Shown: positions 20,334 through 30,390, counted from the stretch's first letter. The stretch: 64,000 nt of DNA from Trabulsiella odontotermitis (GCF_001297775.1 NZ_LIFX01000007.1:147558-211557); one strand, 5' to 3'. A program made the numbers and translations. The notes: a model not told the origin generated them from the letters alone.

Positions 20334-20786
20334 ATGCATTTTGATATCGCAACCCGTCAGCGCTGGCTATCAGCACTGTCACACAGCGACCCCGACGCGC
20401 TCAGCGCGCGGATGCAGGCGCTGGCGTTGTCGCCCGACTATGAGCTGATCCGCGCCCCGGAAACCGGGCTGGTGCAGATCCAGGCGCGAATGGGCGGCAC
20501 CGGCGATCGCTTTTTTGCCGGTGACGCCACCCTGACCCGCGCGGTGATCCGCCTCGCGGACGGCACCCTCGGCTACAGCTGGGTGCTCGGGCGCGATAAA
20601 CCGCACGCGGAACGCTGCGCGGTCATCGACGCCCTGCTGCAATTACAACCCCATTTCCAGACCCTGATGGAAACCCTGATTAGCCCACTGGAGGCAGCGC
20701 AGACGGCACAAATCAATGCCCGTCGCGCCGAAGTCGATGCCAGCCGGGTCGACTTCTTTACGCTGGTACGCGGAGACAACGAATGA
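20334..20786 (+). CDS. phnG: PhnG, C-P lyase core subunit
   Basis: A 150-residue subunit of the PhnGHIJ core complex, which with PhnK/PhnL converts phosphonate and ATP toward 5-phosphoribosyl 1-phosphonate products. Typical segments are [20 protein letters not shown] and [21 protein letters not shown]. It abuts phnF (TGA immediately followed by ATG) and overlaps phnH by 4 nt. Length is the same as in E. coli. Confidence 0.94.
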   Translation: MHFDIATRQRWLSALSHSDPDALSARMQALALSPDYELIRAPETGLVQIQARMGGTGDRFFAGDATLTRAVIRLADGTLGYSWVLGRDKPHAERCAVIDALLQLQPHFQTLMETLISPLEAAQTAQINARRAEVDASRVDFFTLVRGDNE

Positions 20787-21367
20787 CATTACAGACCGCC
20801 TTTACACTTCCGGTGCAGGATGCCCAACACTGTTTTCGTCGCCTGCTGAAAGCGATGAGCGAGCCGGGCGTGATCGTCTCGCTGCATCTGCTCAGGCATG
20901 GCTGGCAGCCGCTCAATCTCGCCACCACCAGCGTATTGCTGACCCTGGCGGATAACGATACGCCGGTATGGCTTTCCACGGCGGTGAACAACGATATTGC
21001 CCGTCAGAACTTACGTTTTCATACCAACGCGCCGCTGGTGGATCAGCCGCAGCAGGCAATCTTTGCCGTGGCGGATGACGCGCTGAGCGCTGAGCAACTG
21101 AACGCAATGAGTGCCGGTAGTGCCGTCGCCCCGGAAACCAGCGCCACATTGATTGTGCAGGTCGCCGGGCTGAGCGGCGGACGCATGCTGCGTCTGACCG
21201 GCGCGGGCATCGCCGAAGAACGGATGATCGCCCCTCAGTTGCCGGAGTGCCTGTTGCATGAACTGACTGAGCGCCCGCATCCGTTCCCGCTGGGCGTTGA
21301 CCTGATCCTCACCTGCGGCGAGCGCCTGCTGGCGATCCCGCGGACCACCCATGTCGAGGTGTGCTGA
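20783..21367 (+). CDS. phnH: PhnH, C-P lyase core subunit
   Basis: A 194-residue PhnH, a PLP-transferase-like fold without the PLP lysine, forming the outer part of the PhnGHIJ complex ([23 protein letters not shown] near the start). It overlaps phnG by 4 nt and its TGA shares a base with the phnI ATG (TGATG). Length matches E. coli. Confidence 0.94.
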   Translation: MTLQTAFTLPVQDAQHCFRRLLKAMSEPGVIVSLHLLRHGWQPLNLATTSVLLTLADNDTPVWLSTAVNNDIARQNLRFHTNAPLVDQPQQAIFAVADDALSAEQLNAMSAGSAVAPETSATLIVQVAGLSGGRMLRLTGAGIAEERMIAPQLPECLLHELTERPHPFPLGVDLILTCGERLLAIPRTTHVEVC

Positions 21368-22431
21368 TGTACGTTGCCGTCAAAGGGGGCGAAAAGGCGA
21401 TAGCCGCCGCCCACAATCTGCAGGAACACCGGCGCCGGGGCGATACCGGGCTGCCTGAACTGAGTGTGGCGCAAATTGAGCAACAGCTTAATCTCGCTGT
21501 CGACCGCGTCATGACCGAAGGCGGCATTGCCGATCGCGAACTGGCGGCGCTGGCGCTGAAACAGGCCAGCGGCGATAACGTTGAAGCGATTTTTTTGCTG
21601 CGTGCCTACCGCACGACGCTGGCGAAACTGGCGGTCAGCGAGCCGCTGAACACCGCGGAAATGCGCCTCGAACGCCGCATTTCGGCGGTCTACAAAGACG
21701 TGCCCGGCGGGCAGTTACTTGGTCCGACCTACGATTACACTCACCGTCTGCTCGACTTTACCCTGCTGGCGAACGGTGAAACGACGGCACTGAACACAGC
21801 GGAATCTCCGCTGGAATCCACACCGCACGTCTTCGGCATGCTGGCAAAACAAGGGCTGGCGAAAGCAGAAGCAGACACCGGCGCTACCCCGGATGATATC
21901 ACCCGTACGCCGCCAGTCTATCCCTGCTCGCGCGCCTCACGCCTGCAACAACTGATGCGCGGCGACGAGGGTTATCTGCTGGCGCTGGCTTACTCCACTC
22001 AGCGTGGTTATGGCCGTAACCACCCGTTCGCCGGGGAGATCCGCAGCGGCCACGTTGATATTGAAATTGTGCCGGAAGAGCTGGGATTTGCCGTTAACGT
22101 CGGCGAACTGTTGATGACCGAGTGTGAAATGGTGAACGGCTTTGTCGCCCCGGACGCGGAGCCGCCGCACTTCACCCGCGGCTACGGGCTGACCTTCGGC
22201 ATGAGCGAGCGTAAAGCGATGGCGATGGCGCTGATGGATCGTGCATTGCAGGCCCCGGACTACGACGAAACCATCGCTGGCCCGGCGCAGGATGAAGAAT
22301 TCGTGCTGGCCCATGCGGATAACGTTGAAGCGGCCGGTTTTGTTTCACATCTCAAGCTGCCGCACTACGTTGATTTCCAGGCGGAACTGGAACTGTTGAA
22401 ACGTTTGCAACGGGAGAACTGCCGTGGCTAA
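21367..22431 (+). CDS. phnI: PhnI, C-P lyase core subunit (purine ribonucleoside phosphorylase-like activity)
   Basis: A 354-residue PhnI. With PhnG/H/L it transfers methylphosphonate to the ribose C1 of ATP, releasing adenine; alone, the E. coli protein has nucleosidase activity. Conserved blocks include [32 protein letters not shown] and SRASRLQQLMRGDEGYLLAL. The ATG at 21367 is used: it gives the E. coli-like start and couples to the phnH stop; an in-frame ATG two codons upstream is less likely. It overlaps phnJ by 8 nt. Confidence 0.95.
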   Translation: MYVAVKGGEKAIAAAHNLQEHRRRGDTGLPELSVAQIEQQLNLAVDRVMTEGGIADRELAALALKQASGDNVEAIFLLRAYRTTLAKLAVSEPLNTAEMRLERRISAVYKDVPGGQLLGPTYDYTHRLLDFTLLANGETTALNTAESPLESTPHVFGMLAKQGLAKAEADTGATPDDITRTPPVYPCSRASRLQQLMRGDEGYLLALAYSTQRGYGRNHPFAGEIRSGHVDIEIVPEELGFAVNVGELLMTECEMVNGFVAPDAEPPHFTRGYGLTFGMSERKAMAMALMDRALQAPDYDETIAGPAQDEEFVLAHADNVEAAGFVSHLKLPHYVDFQAELELLKRLQRENCRG

Positions 22432-23272
22432 CCCACTGACCGGCTACAACTTTGCCTACCTCGACGAACAAACCAAACGCATGATCCGCCGCGCTATTCT
22501 CAAGGCGGTGGCGATCCCCGGCTATCAGGTACCGTTCGGCGGCCGTGAAATGCCGATGCCCTACGGCTGGGGAACCGGTGGGATCCAGCTTACCGCCAGC
22601 GTTATTGGCGAAAACGACGTGCTGAAAGTGATCGACCAGGGCGCTGACGACACCACCAACGCCGTCTCCATCCGCAATTTCTTTAAACGGGTTACCGGCG
22701 TCGACACCACCGAACGTACCGACGAGGCGACGCTGATCCAGACCCGTCACCGGATCCCCGAAACGCCGCTGGTGGAAGATCAGATCCTGATCTTCCAGGT
22801 GCCGATCCCGGAACCGCTGCGCTTCATCGAACCGCGCGAAACCGAGACCCGTACCATGCACGCGCTGGAAGAGTACGGCGTGATGCAGGTGAAACTGTAT
22901 GAAGACATCGCCCGTTTCGGCCATATCGCCACCACCTACGCCTACCCGGTGAAGGTCAATGGCCGCTATGTGATGGATCCATCGCCAATCCCGAAATTCG
23001 ATAATCCGAAAATGGACATGATGCCCGCCCTGCAGCTGTTTGGCGCCGGTCGCGAAAAACGCATTTACGCGGTACCGCCGTTCACCCGCGTTGAGAGTCT
23101 CGATTTCGACGATCACCCGTTTACCGTGCAGGCGTGGGATGAACCCTGCGCCATCTGCGGCTCACGCCACAGCTACCTTGATGAAGTGGTGCTGGATGAC
23201 ACCGGCAAACGGATGTTTGTCTGTTCCGACACCGACTACTGCCGCCAACAAAGTGAGGCGTTACGCAAATGA
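22424..23272 (+). CDS. phnJ: PhnJ, radical-SAM C-P lyase catalytic subunit
   Basis: A 282-residue PhnJ, the enzyme that breaks the carbon-phosphorus bond using a [4Fe-4S] cluster and S-adenosylmethionine. The unusual C-terminal cysteine motif is intact: Cys242, Cys245 and Cys267 as cluster ligands and Cys273 as the catalytic thiyl position (E. coli 241, 244, 266, 272). It overlaps phnI by 8 nt and phnK by 4 nt. This intact motif is the strongest sign that the operon is functional. Confidence 0.96.
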   Translation: MANPLTGYNFAYLDEQTKRMIRRAILKAVAIPGYQVPFGGREMPMPYGWGTGGIQLTASVIGENDVLKVIDQGADDTTNAVSIRNFFKRVTGVDTTERTDEATLIQTRHRIPETPLVEDQILIFQVPIPEPLRFIEPRETETRTMHALEEYGVMQVKLYEDIARFGHIATTYAYPVKVNGRYVMDPSPIPKFDNPKMDMMPALQLFGAGREKRIYAVPPFTRVESLDFDDHPFTVQAWDEPCAICGSRHSYLDEVVLDDTGKRMFVCSDTDYCRQQSEALRK

Positions 23273-24027
23273 GCCAACCGCTGCTTTCAGTCAACAACCT
23301 GACCCACCTGTACGCGCCGGGCAAAGGCTTCAGCGACGTGTCATTCGAACTGTGGCCGGGCGAAGTGCTGGGTATCGTCGGCGAGTCCGGCTCCGGCAAA
23401 ACCACGCTGCTGAAATCCATTTCTGCCCGTCTGACACCGCAGCAGGGGGACGTGGTTTATCAGTCGCAATCGCTGTATGGCATGAGCGAAGCGGAACGCC
23501 GCCGCCTGTTACGCACCGAGTGGGGCGTGGTGCATCAGCATCCGATGGACGGCCTGCGCCGCCAGGTCTCCGCGGGCGGCAACATCGGCGAACGCCTGAT
23601 GGCCACCGGCGCGCGTCACTACGGCAATATTCGCGCGACAGCACAGCAATGGCTCGAAGAGGTGGAGATCCCCGCTTCGCGCATCGACGACCTGCCGACG
23701 ACGTTCTCCGGCGGTATGCAGCAGCGACTGCAAATCGCCCGCAACCTGGTCACCCATCCGAAACTGGTGTTTATGGACGAGCCCTCTGGTGGGCTGGACG
23801 TTTCCGTGCAGGCGCGTCTGCTCGATTTGCTGCGCGGGCTGGTGGTGGAACTGAACCTGGCAGTGGTGATTGTCACCCACGATCTCGGCGTCGCCCGCCT
23901 GCTGGCTGACCGCCTGATGGTGATGAAAGAAGGTCAGGTGGTGGAAAGTGGATTGACCGACCGCGTGCTGGACGATCCGCATCATCCCTATACCCAATTG
24001 CTGGTGTCATCGGTATTGCAGAATTAA
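23269..24027 (+). CDS. phnK: PhnK, ABC-type ATPase of the C-P lyase complex
   Basis: A 252-residue ABC ATPase. Walker A is GESGSGKT (about 39-46), the signature is FSGGMQQR, and Walker B is KLVFMDEPSGGLD, with the switch His in IVTHDLG. PhnK binds PhnJ on the core complex and couples ATP hydrolysis to catalysis rather than to transport. It overlaps phnJ by 4 nt. A REP pair of about 80 bp follows it before phnL. Confidence 0.95.
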   Translation: MSQPLLSVNNLTHLYAPGKGFSDVSFELWPGEVLGIVGESGSGKTTLLKSISARLTPQQGDVVYQSQSLYGMSEAERRRLLRTEWGVVHQHPMDGLRRQVSAGGNIGERLMATGARHYGNIRATAQQWLEEVEIPASRIDDLPTTFSGGMQQRLQIARNLVTHPKLVFMDEPSGGLDVSVQARLLDLLRGLVVELNLAVVIVTHDLGVARLLADRLMVMKEGQVVESGLTDRVLDDPHHPYTQLLVSSVLQN

Positions 24028-24040
24028 TGATGTTGCTGTT

Positions 24041-24119
24041 GCCGGGTGGCGCTCCGCTTACCCGGCCTACGAACAGCACACCTTTGTAGGCCGGATAAGG
24101 CGAAGCCGCCATCCGGCAA
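24041..24119. repeat. BIME: two opposed REP elements between phnK and phnL
   Basis: GCCGGGTGGCGCTCCGCTTA...CCCGGCCTAC and, after about 15 bp, TGTAGGCCGGATAAGGCGAA...GCCATCCGGCA: two REP units in opposite orientation. Lying inside an operon, it may stabilise the upstream transcript segment and lower expression of phnLMNP relative to phnF-K. Confidence 0.9.
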
Positions 24120-24137
24120 TCGAACCACGAGGCCAAC

Positions 24138-24818
24138 ATGATCCGCGTAGAAAACGTGAGTAAGACCTTTGTGCTCCACCAGCAAAACGGCATTCGTCTG
24201 CCGGTGCTCGATAACGCCTCGCTGACCGTCAGCGCAGGCGAGTGCGTGGTGCTGCACGGCCATTCCGGCAGCGGTAAATCCACACTGCTGCGTTCCCTTT
24301 ATGCCAACTATCTGCCCGACGACGGCCACATTCACGTGAAGCACGGCGACGAGTGGGTTGATCTGGTGACGGCGCCCGCGCGAAAAGTGGTGGAAGTCCG
24401 TAAATCCACCATCGGCTGGGTCAGCCAGTTTTTACGGGTGATCCCGCGCATTTCCGCGCTGGACGTGGTGATGCAGCCGCTGATCAACCTCGGCGTGCCG
24501 CGCGACGAATGCGCCGCCAAAGCCGCCCGCCTGCTGACGCGCCTCAACGTGCCGGAGCGCCTGTGGTATCTGGCGCCATCGACGTTTTCCGGCGGCGAAC
24601 AACAGCGCGTGAATATTGCCCGCGGCTTTATCGTCGATTACCCGATTCTGCTGCTCGACGAACCCACGGCGTCACTGGATACAAAGAACAGTGCGGCAGT
24701 CGTTGAGCTCATCACCGAAGCGAAAGCGCGTGGGGCCGCGATTGTCGGTATTTTCCATGACGAAACGGTGCGTAACCACGTCGCCGATCGTCTCCATCCG
24801 ATGAGTACAACATCATGA
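24138..24818 (+). CDS. phnL: PhnL, ABC-type ATPase of the C-P lyase system
   Basis: A 226-residue ABC ATPase: Walker [12 protein letters not shown] (about 41-51), signature FSGGEQQR and Walker [13 protein letters not shown]. It assists PhnGHI in forming the ribose triphosphate phosphonate and can dock onto PhnK. It starts 110 nt after phnK because of the BIME, and overlaps phnM by 4 nt. Length matches E. coli. Confidence 0.95.
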   Translation: MIRVENVSKTFVLHQQNGIRLPVLDNASLTVSAGECVVLHGHSGSGKSTLLRSLYANYLPDDGHIHVKHGDEWVDLVTAPARKVVEVRKSTIGWVSQFLRVIPRISALDVVMQPLINLGVPRDECAAKAARLLTRLNVPERLWYLAPSTFSGGEQQRVNIARGFIVDYPILLLDEPTASLDTKNSAAVVELITEAKARGAAIVGIFHDETVRNHVADRLHPMSTTS

Positions 24819-25951
24819 TTATCAATAACGTAAAGTTAGTGCTGGAAGATGAAGTTGTTCATGGTTCTGTCGACGTCAGGGATGGCATGATTCGCGCGTT
24901 TGCGCAGACCCAGAGCGGCCTGCCGGAAGCGATGGATGGTGAAGGCGGCTGGCTGTTGCCAGGCCTGATAGAGCTGCATACCGACAATCTGGATAAATTT
25001 TTTACGCCGCGTCCGAAAGTGGACTGGCCTGCCCATTCCGCGATGAGCAGCCATGATGCGCTGATGGTCTCCAGCGGGATCACCACGGTGCTGGATGCGG
25101 TCGCGATTGGCGACGTGCGCGACGGTGGCGATCGGCTGGAAAATCTCGAAAAGATGATCAACGCCGTCGAAGAGACACAAAAACGCGGCTTAAATCGCGC
25201 CGAACATCGCCTGCATTTGCGCTGCGAGCTGCCACATCACACCACCCTGCCGCTGTTTGAAAAACTGGTTGATCGTGAGCCGGTGACGCTGGTGTCGTTG
25301 ATGGATCACTCACCAGGACAGCGCCAGTTCGCCAATATTGAGAAGTATCGCGAGTATTATCAGGGCAAATACCAGCTGACCAACGAACAGATGGCGCATT
25401 ACGAAGAAGAGCAATTGCAACTGGCCGCCCGCTGGTCGCAGCCCAACCGTGAAGCCATCGCCGCGCATTGTCGCCAACGGGGGATTTCCCTGGCGAGCCA
25501 TGACGACGCCACCCGCGATCATGTCGTGGAATCGCATCAGATTGGCAGCGTGATCGCCGAATTTCCCACCACGTTTGAAGCGGCAGAAGCGTCGCGACAG
25601 CATGGAATGAACGTGCTGATGGGCGCGCCGAATATCGTGCGCGGCGGTTCGCACTCCGGCAACGTCGCGGCACACCAGCTGGCCTCACTCGGTCTGCTGG
25701 ATATCCTGTCGTCCGATTACTATCCGGCAAGCTTGCTGGATGCGGCCTTTCGCGTGGCGGACGATCACGACAACGCCTTCACGCTGCCGCAGGCCATCCG
25801 CCTGGTGACCAAAAACCCGGCACAGTCGCTGAACCTGCATGATCGCGGCGTGATTGGCGAAGGTAAACGCGCCGACCTGGTGCTGGCGCACCGCAAAAGC
25901 GAACACATCCACATCGATCATGTCTGGCGTCAGGGCAAGAGGGTTTATTGA
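24815..25951 (+). CDS. phnM: PhnM, RPnTP diphosphohydrolase
   Basis: A 378-residue amidohydrolase-superfamily enzyme that removes pyrophosphate from alpha-D-ribose 1-methylphosphonate 5-triphosphate. Metal-binding segments visible are [13 protein letters not shown] near residue 48 (an HTD variant of HxH), [18 protein letters not shown] and the late [11 protein letters not shown]. It overlaps both phnL and phnN by 4 nt. Length matches E. coli. Confidence 0.95.
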   Translation: MIINNVKLVLEDEVVHGSVDVRDGMIRAFAQTQSGLPEAMDGEGGWLLPGLIELHTDNLDKFFTPRPKVDWPAHSAMSSHDALMVSSGITTVLDAVAIGDVRDGGDRLENLEKMINAVEETQKRGLNRAEHRLHLRCELPHHTTLPLFEKLVDREPVTLVSLMDHSPGQRQFANIEKYREYYQGKYQLTNEQMAHYEEEQLQLAARWSQPNREAIAAHCRQRGISLASHDDATRDHVVESHQIGSVIAEFPTTFEAAEASRQHGMNVLMGAPNIVRGGSHSGNVAAHQLASLGLLDILSSDYYPASLLDAAFRVADDHDNAFTLPQAIRLVTKNPAQSLNLHDRGVIGEGKRADLVLAHRKSEHIHIDHVWRQGKRVY

Positions 25952-26520
25952 TGGCGGGAAAGCTGGTCTGGTTAGTGGGGCCGTCTGGCTCCGGTAAAGA
26001 CAGTCTGCTGGAAGCACTGCGCGTACTGGAACATCCGCGCATTCTGGTGGCGCATCGCTACATCACCCGGCCCTGGAATGCGGGCAGCGAAAACCATGTG
26101 GCGCTGAGTGAACAGGAGTTTTTTACCCGCGCCGCACAGCAGTTGTTTGCCCTGAGCTGGCACGCCAACAACTTTTACTATGGCGTCGGCGTGGAAATTG
26201 ACGTCTGGCTGCATGCCGGGTTTGACGTGGTGGTGAACGGATCGCGGGCGCATCTTCCGCAGGCGAAAGCGCGCTATGGCACAGCGCTGCTGCCCGTCTG
26301 CCTGCATGTGTCGCCTGAAGTGCTGCGCGAGCGGCTTGAGCTTCGTGGCCGCGAGAACGCCAAAGAGATCGACCAGCGTCTGGCACGGGCGGCGCGCTAC
26401 ACGCCGGATGACTGCCATATGCTGAATAACAACGGAAGTCTGCTACAGTCAGTGGAGACGTTTTTATCCCTGATCCGCCAACCCGTTGCGTCACAAGAGA
26501 ACCCTCATGCCTGCCTGTAA
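25948..26520 (+). CDS. phnN: PhnN, ribose 1,5-bisphosphokinase
   Basis: A 190-residue guanylate-kinase-like enzyme, P-loop [11 protein letters not shown] near residue 11. It phosphorylates ribose 1,5-bisphosphate, the product of the C-P lyase pathway, to PRPP. The ATG at 25951 (one codon later) is an equally possible start. In E. coli, phnO (an acetyltransferase) lies between phnN and phnP; here only 33 nt separate them, so phnO is absent. Confidence 0.94.
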   Translation: MMAGKLVWLVGPSGSGKDSLLEALRVLEHPRILVAHRYITRPWNAGSENHVALSEQEFFTRAAQQLFALSWHANNFYYGVGVEIDVWLHAGFDVVVNGSRAHLPQAKARYGTALLPVCLHVSPEVLRERLELRGRENAKEIDQRLARAARYTPDDCHMLNNNGSLLQSVETFLSLIRQPVASQENPHACL

Positions 26521-26553
26521 CCTGATGCAAGGTACACGCTGTAAGGAGGAATG

Positions 26554-27312
26554 ATGAGTCTGATTCTTCGCTTAACCGGCACCGGAGGCGCGCAGTTGGT
26601 TCCGGTCTTCGGCTGCGATTGCGCCGCCTGCCGCCGCGCCCGCCAGTATCCTCAACATCGTCGCCGTCCGTGCAGCGGCGTGGTGAGCTACAACGATGCC
26701 GTCACCCTGCTCGATGCCGGGATCCCCGACATAATGGAACATCACCCCGCTGGCAGCTTTCATCAGTTTTTACTTACCCATTACCATATGGATCATGTTC
26801 AGGGGTTGTTCCCGCTGCGCTGGGGGATTGACGAACCCATTCCCGTCTACGGGCCGCCGGATGAAGAGGGTTGTGACGATCTGTTTAAACACCCGGGGAT
26901 CCTGGATTTCAGCCACACCGTGGAGCCGTTCGTGGTGTTTGACCTGCAGGGACTCCAGGTCACACCGCTGCCGCTCATCCATTCAAAACTGACCTTCGGC
27001 TATCTGCTGGAGTCTGCGCACAGCCGCGTCGCCTGGCTGACCGACACCGCCGGGCTGCCCGACAAAACGCTGACGTTTCTGCGCAATAATCATCCGCAGG
27101 TGATGGTGATTGACTGCAGTCACGAGCCGCGCGACGAAACGCCGCGCAACCATAACGATCTCAATACGGTTATCTCGATCAAGGAAGAAACGGGTTGCCC
27201 GCGGGTGATCCTGACGCATATCAGCCATCGTTTCGATGTGTGGATGATGGACAATCCACTCCCGGAAGGGATAGAAGCAGGGTTCGACGGCATGGAGATT
27301 ATGCTGGATTAA
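26554..27312 (+). CDS. phnP: PhnP, cyclic ribose phosphodiesterase
   Basis: A 252-residue metallo-beta-lactamase-fold phosphodiesterase that opens 5-phosphoribosyl 1,2-cyclic phosphate. The metal motif HYHMDH is at about residues 76-81, and a structural zinc site is suggested by [10 protein letters not shown] near residue 20. AAGGAGG lies upstream; the second ATG (26554) has better spacing than the one at 26551. Its 3' end overlaps the convergent yjdP by 4 nt. It is the last gene of the operon. Confidence 0.94.
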   Translation: MSLILRLTGTGGAQLVPVFGCDCAACRRARQYPQHRRRPCSGVVSYNDAVTLLDAGIPDIMEHHPAGSFHQFLLTHYHMDHVQGLFPLRWGIDEPIPVYGPPDEEGCDDLFKHPGILDFSHTVEPFVVFDLQGLQVTPLPLIHSKLTFGYLLESAHSRVAWLTDTAGLPDKTLTFLRNNHPQVMVIDCSHEPRDETPRNHNDLNTVISIKEETGCPRVILTHISHRFDVWMMDNPLPEGIEAGFDGMEIMLD

Positions 27313-27638
27313 CGAGCGTAATCATCCTCAAAACGGCGTTCCTCATCTTCCAGCTGGCGCCGCTCCTGATCGAGCTGGCGCTGGCGGTCATCGAGTTGGC
27401 GACGCCGGTCTTCGAACTGCCGACGACGATCGTCATATTGTCGGCGACGATCGTCGCTCATCTGCTGTTCCCAGCCCTGATCACGGTCATCGTCATAGTC
27501 CCGGTTGTTGTCGGGTTTCCAGGCATCATTAATCGCCTGCTGAATATTACCGATCGCGTCGTCAATCACATCCGCGTGAGCCAGTGGGCTGCTCAATGAG
27601 AGCAGGCTGAACAGAATCGCTGCTACATGCTGTTTCAT
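27309..27638 (-). CDS. yjdP: YjdP, secreted protein rich in Asp/Arg/Gln repeats
   Basis: A 109-residue protein with a cleavable signal peptide (about 1-22, ending LAHA) and a mature part dominated by charged DDRRRQ(Y/F)EDRRRQ-type repeats that probably form one long helix. E. coli YjdP, at the same place beside phnP, is of unknown function. Convergent with phnP (4-nt overlap) and divergent from fdhF. Confidence 0.88.
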   Translation of the reverse strand: MKQHVAAILFSLLSLSSPLAHADVIDDAIGNIQQAINDAWKPDNNRDYDDDRDQGWEQQMSDDRRRQYDDRRRQFEDRRRQLDDRQRQLDQERRQLEDEERRFEDDYAR

Positions 27639-27755
27639 AAGGTTAATCTCGATGCCGGGCTGATCTCACGGTAGTGAATCGCCAGCAGCACGTGTAGTGG
27701 AGGATTCTCAAAACCATCAGCCCCCGGCGATTATCACTTTGTCAGCCCGCGTTAT

Positions 27756-27790
27756 CATTTCGAGAAACGTCGCCACCGCCAGCCATTTCG
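27756..27790. promoter_or_regulatory. Putative FhlA-binding repeats upstream of fdhF
   Basis: CATTTCG occurs at 27756-27762 (followed by AGAAACG) and again at 27784-27790 (followed by ACACGTC), about 90-125 bp upstream of the sigma-54 promoter. FhlA sites at fdhF contain CATTTCG half-sites, so this looks like the upstream activating sequence for formate induction. Confidence 0.6.
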
Positions 27791-27878
27791 ACACGTCAAA
27801 TCTGACGAGAATCTGCTTTTCGTCATGACATCGCCCAATACTCGCCCGTAATATCAGGGGATACCCACAATAAAAACA

Positions 27879-27895
27879 TGGCATAGAAGATGCAT
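27879..27895 (+). promoter_or_regulatory. Sigma-54 promoter of fdhF
   Basis: TGGCATAGAAGATGCAT carries the -24 GG and -12 GC elements with correct spacing, 50 bp upstream of the fdhF start. It is almost the same as the E. coli fdhF promoter. Confidence 0.85.
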
Positions 27896-27945
27896 AATCA
27901 GTGTGAAAGCGCGAGAGCGTAAATTGATTAACTGGAGCGAGACCG

Positions 27946-30093
27946 ATGAAAAAAGTCGTCACGGTTTGCCCGTACTGCGCATCAGGTTGCAAAATCAATC
28001 TGGTGGTGGATAACGGCAAAATCGTCAGGGCTGAGGCAGCGCAGGGGAAAACCAACCAGGGTACGCTTTGTCTGAAAGGGTATTACGGTTGGGATTTCAT
28101 TAACGATACGCAAATCCTCACCCCCCGTCTGAAATCCCCCATGATTCGCCGGCAGCGCGGCGGCAAACTGGAGTCTGTCTCCTGGAACGAAGCGCTGGAT
28201 TACGTCGCCACCCGTCTGAGCGCCATCAAAGAAAAGTACGGCCCGGACGCCATCCAGACGACAGGCTCTTCACGCGGAACGGGTAATGAAACTAACTATG
28301 TGATGCAAAAATTTGCACGCGCCGTTATTGGTACCAATAACGTCGACTGCTGCGCTCGCGTCTGACACGGCCCTTCGGTTGCAGGTCTGCACCAGTCGGT
28401 CGGTAATGGCGCCATGAGTAATGCCATCACAGAGATTGATAACACCGATCTCGTGTTTATCTTCGGGTACAACCCGGCAGATTCACACCCTATTGTGGCG
28501 AATCACGTGATTAACGCCAAACGCAATGGGGCGAAAATTATCGTCTGCGATCCGCGCAAAATTGAAACCGCGCGTATTGCGGATATGCACGTCGCGTTAA
28601 AAAACGGCTCGAACATCGCGCTGCTTAACGCCATGGGGCATGTCATCATTGAAGAAAATCTGTACGACAACGCGTTCGTCGCGGCCCGTACGGAAGGCTT
28701 TGAAGAGTATCGTAAAATCGTCGAAGGCTATACGCCAGAGTCGGTTGAAGAGATCACCGGCGTCAGCGCGCAACAGATTCGTCAGTGCGCGAGAATGTAC
28801 GCCACCGCGAAATCCGCGGCGATCCTGTGGGGGATGGGCGTTACGCAGTTCTATCAGGGTGTGGAAACCGTCCGTTCACTGACCAGCCTCGCGATGTTAA
28901 CCGGCAACCTCGGTAAGCCGAGCGTTGGTGTTAACCCGGTTCGTGGTCAGAACAACGTTCAGGGCGCCTGTGATATGGGCGCATTGCCGGATACCTTCCC
29001 GGGCTATCAGTTTGTCAAAGAGGAAAAACATCGCGAGAAGTTCGCCAAAGCGTGGGGCGTGGAAAGTCTGCCTGCCCACACCGGTTATCGCATCAGCGAG
29101 CTGCCGCACCGCGCGGCGCATGGCGAAGTGCGTGCGGCGTACATCATGGGCGAAGATCCGCTGCAAACCGATGCCGAGCTCTCTGCTGTTCGCAAAGGGT
29201 TTGAGGATCTGGAGCTGGTGATCGTGCAGGACATCTTTATGACCAAAACCGCCGCGGCGGCAGACGTCATCCTGCCTTCCACCTCCTGGGGCGAGCACGA
29301 AGGGGTTTACACGGCGGCGGATCGCGGCTTCCAGCGCTTCTTTAAAGCCGTTGAGCCGAAATGGGATCTGAAAACGGACTGGCAAATCATCAGCGAAATC
29401 GCCACACGCATGGGTTACCCGATGCACTACAACAACACCCAGGAGATCTGGGACGAGTTGCGGCATCTCTGCCCGGACTTCTTTGGCGCAACCTATGAGA
29501 AAATGGGCGAACTGGGTTATATCCAGTGGCCATGCCGCGATGAGTCAGATGCCGATCAGGGTACCTCGTATCTCTTTAAAGAGAAATTCGATACCGATAA
29601 CGGGCTGGCGAAATTCTTCACCTGCGACTGGGTGGCGCCCATCGATAAACTCACTGATGAGTATCCGATGGTGCTCTCCACTGTACGTGAAGTGGGCCAC
29701 TACTCCTGTCGTTCGATGACCGGCAACTGTGCCGCACTGGCGGCGCTGGCAGATGAGCCCGGCTATGCACAAATCAATACCACCGACGCCGAGCGTCTGG
29801 GCATTGAAGATGAAGCGCTGGTATGGGTGAACTCCCGGAAAGGCAAAATCATTACCCGTGCGAAAGTCAGCGACCGCCCGAACAAAGGTGCGGTTTACAT
29901 GACCTATCAGTGGTGGATTGGCGCCTGTAATGAACTGGTGACGGAAAATCTGAGCCCGATAACCAAAACGCCGGAGTATAAATACTGTGCTGTTCGCGTT
30001 GAACCTATTGCTGATCAACGCGCTGCGGAACAGTATGTGATCGACGAATATAATAAATTGAAATCCCGCTTGCGTGAAACTGCAATGGGTTGA
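27946..30093 (+). CDS. fdhF: FdhF, selenocysteine-containing formate dehydrogenase H
   Basis: A 715-residue molybdopterin enzyme, the formate-oxidising half of formate hydrogenlyase. The in-frame TGA at 28363-28365 is codon 140 and is read as selenocysteine, as in E. coli; it is followed by a SECIS hairpin, and the frame continues without fault to 30093. The N-terminal [4Fe-4S] ligands are Cys8, Cys11, Cys15 and Cys42 (CPYCASGC...LCLKG). It is transcribed alone from a sigma-54 promoter with FhlA sites and ends in a strong terminator. Gene callers that treat TGA as stop will split it in two. Confidence 0.97.
28363..28403 (+). promoter_or_regulatory. SECIS element directing selenocysteine insertion in fdhF
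   Basis: The TGA and the following 38 nt form a stem-loop with GGCCC...GGTCT in the apical region, matching the E. coli fdhF SECIS recognised by SelB apart from single-base changes. Confidence 0.88.
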
Positions 30094-30115
30094 ATTAATT
30101 ATTTTCGCTAATAAT

Positions 30116-30143
30116 AAGGGGTGAATTAATTCACCCCTTTTTT
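30116..30143 (+). terminator. fdhF rho-independent terminator
   Basis: AAGGGGTGAATTAATTCACC followed by CCTTTTTT: an almost perfect stem, 22 nt past the fdhF stop, with a run of six T. Confidence 0.9.
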
Positions 30144-30224
30144 ATATTCAAATTATGCGATCCTGATTCCAGAGAAATGTAATTTTTTCTTAAAGGAATT
30201 ACATCTTTGCTTCGTGAAAATCAG

Positions 30225-30390
30225 CGGTATTATTCAGGTCGGGTGCTTAAGGCTTTCTGTCTTAAGCATTAGTGAGGGACAGAAAGCAGTAAGCCCCGGG
30301 AAGATGTTTCCATCCACCCGAGGCTATCCCTCATACCCACGCAAGGATGAGGGTAGCCTCTTACTTCACGCATTGCAAGGAGTAAAAGGC
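30225..30390. ncRNA. hok mRNA leader with putative Sok antisense RNA
   Basis: The leader carries the ordered blocks seen in hok/sok loci such as plasmid R1: GCTTAAGGCTTTCTGTC near 30242, ACAGAAAGCAGTAAGCCCCG near 30279, CCGAGGCTATCCCT near 30318, and GGGTAGCCTCTTAC followed by GCAAGGAG just before the toxin. The pairing of AAGGCTTTCTGTC with GGGACAGAAAGC suggests the tac/fold-back stems that delay translation. Sok would be transcribed from the minus strand across this segment. Its exact ends cannot be read, so coordinates cover the leader as a whole. Confidence 0.7.

Larger units (their letters stand above)
27639..27945. promoter_or_regulatory. yjdP-fdhF divergent regulatory region
   Basis: About 300 bp holding the FhlA sites and sigma-54 promoter of fdhF (listed separately) and the yjdP promoter. 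A minus ORF at 27717-28055 runs through it into fdhF and is not a gene. Confidence 0.6.

Noticed and set aside
22352-23116. 254-residue ORF antisense to phnJ
   Set aside because: Shadow of a well-identified gene; no motif or start signal.
28360-28413. Apparent nonsense mutation splitting fdhF
   Set aside because: The TGA is the known selenocysteine codon 140, followed by a SECIS hairpin, and the frame continues; not a pseudogene.
30214-30390. N-terminal extension of the Hok ORF
   Set aside because: The conserved leader structure and the GCAAGGAG site favour the ATG at 30391; the extension is untranslated leader or at most a mok-like overlap.
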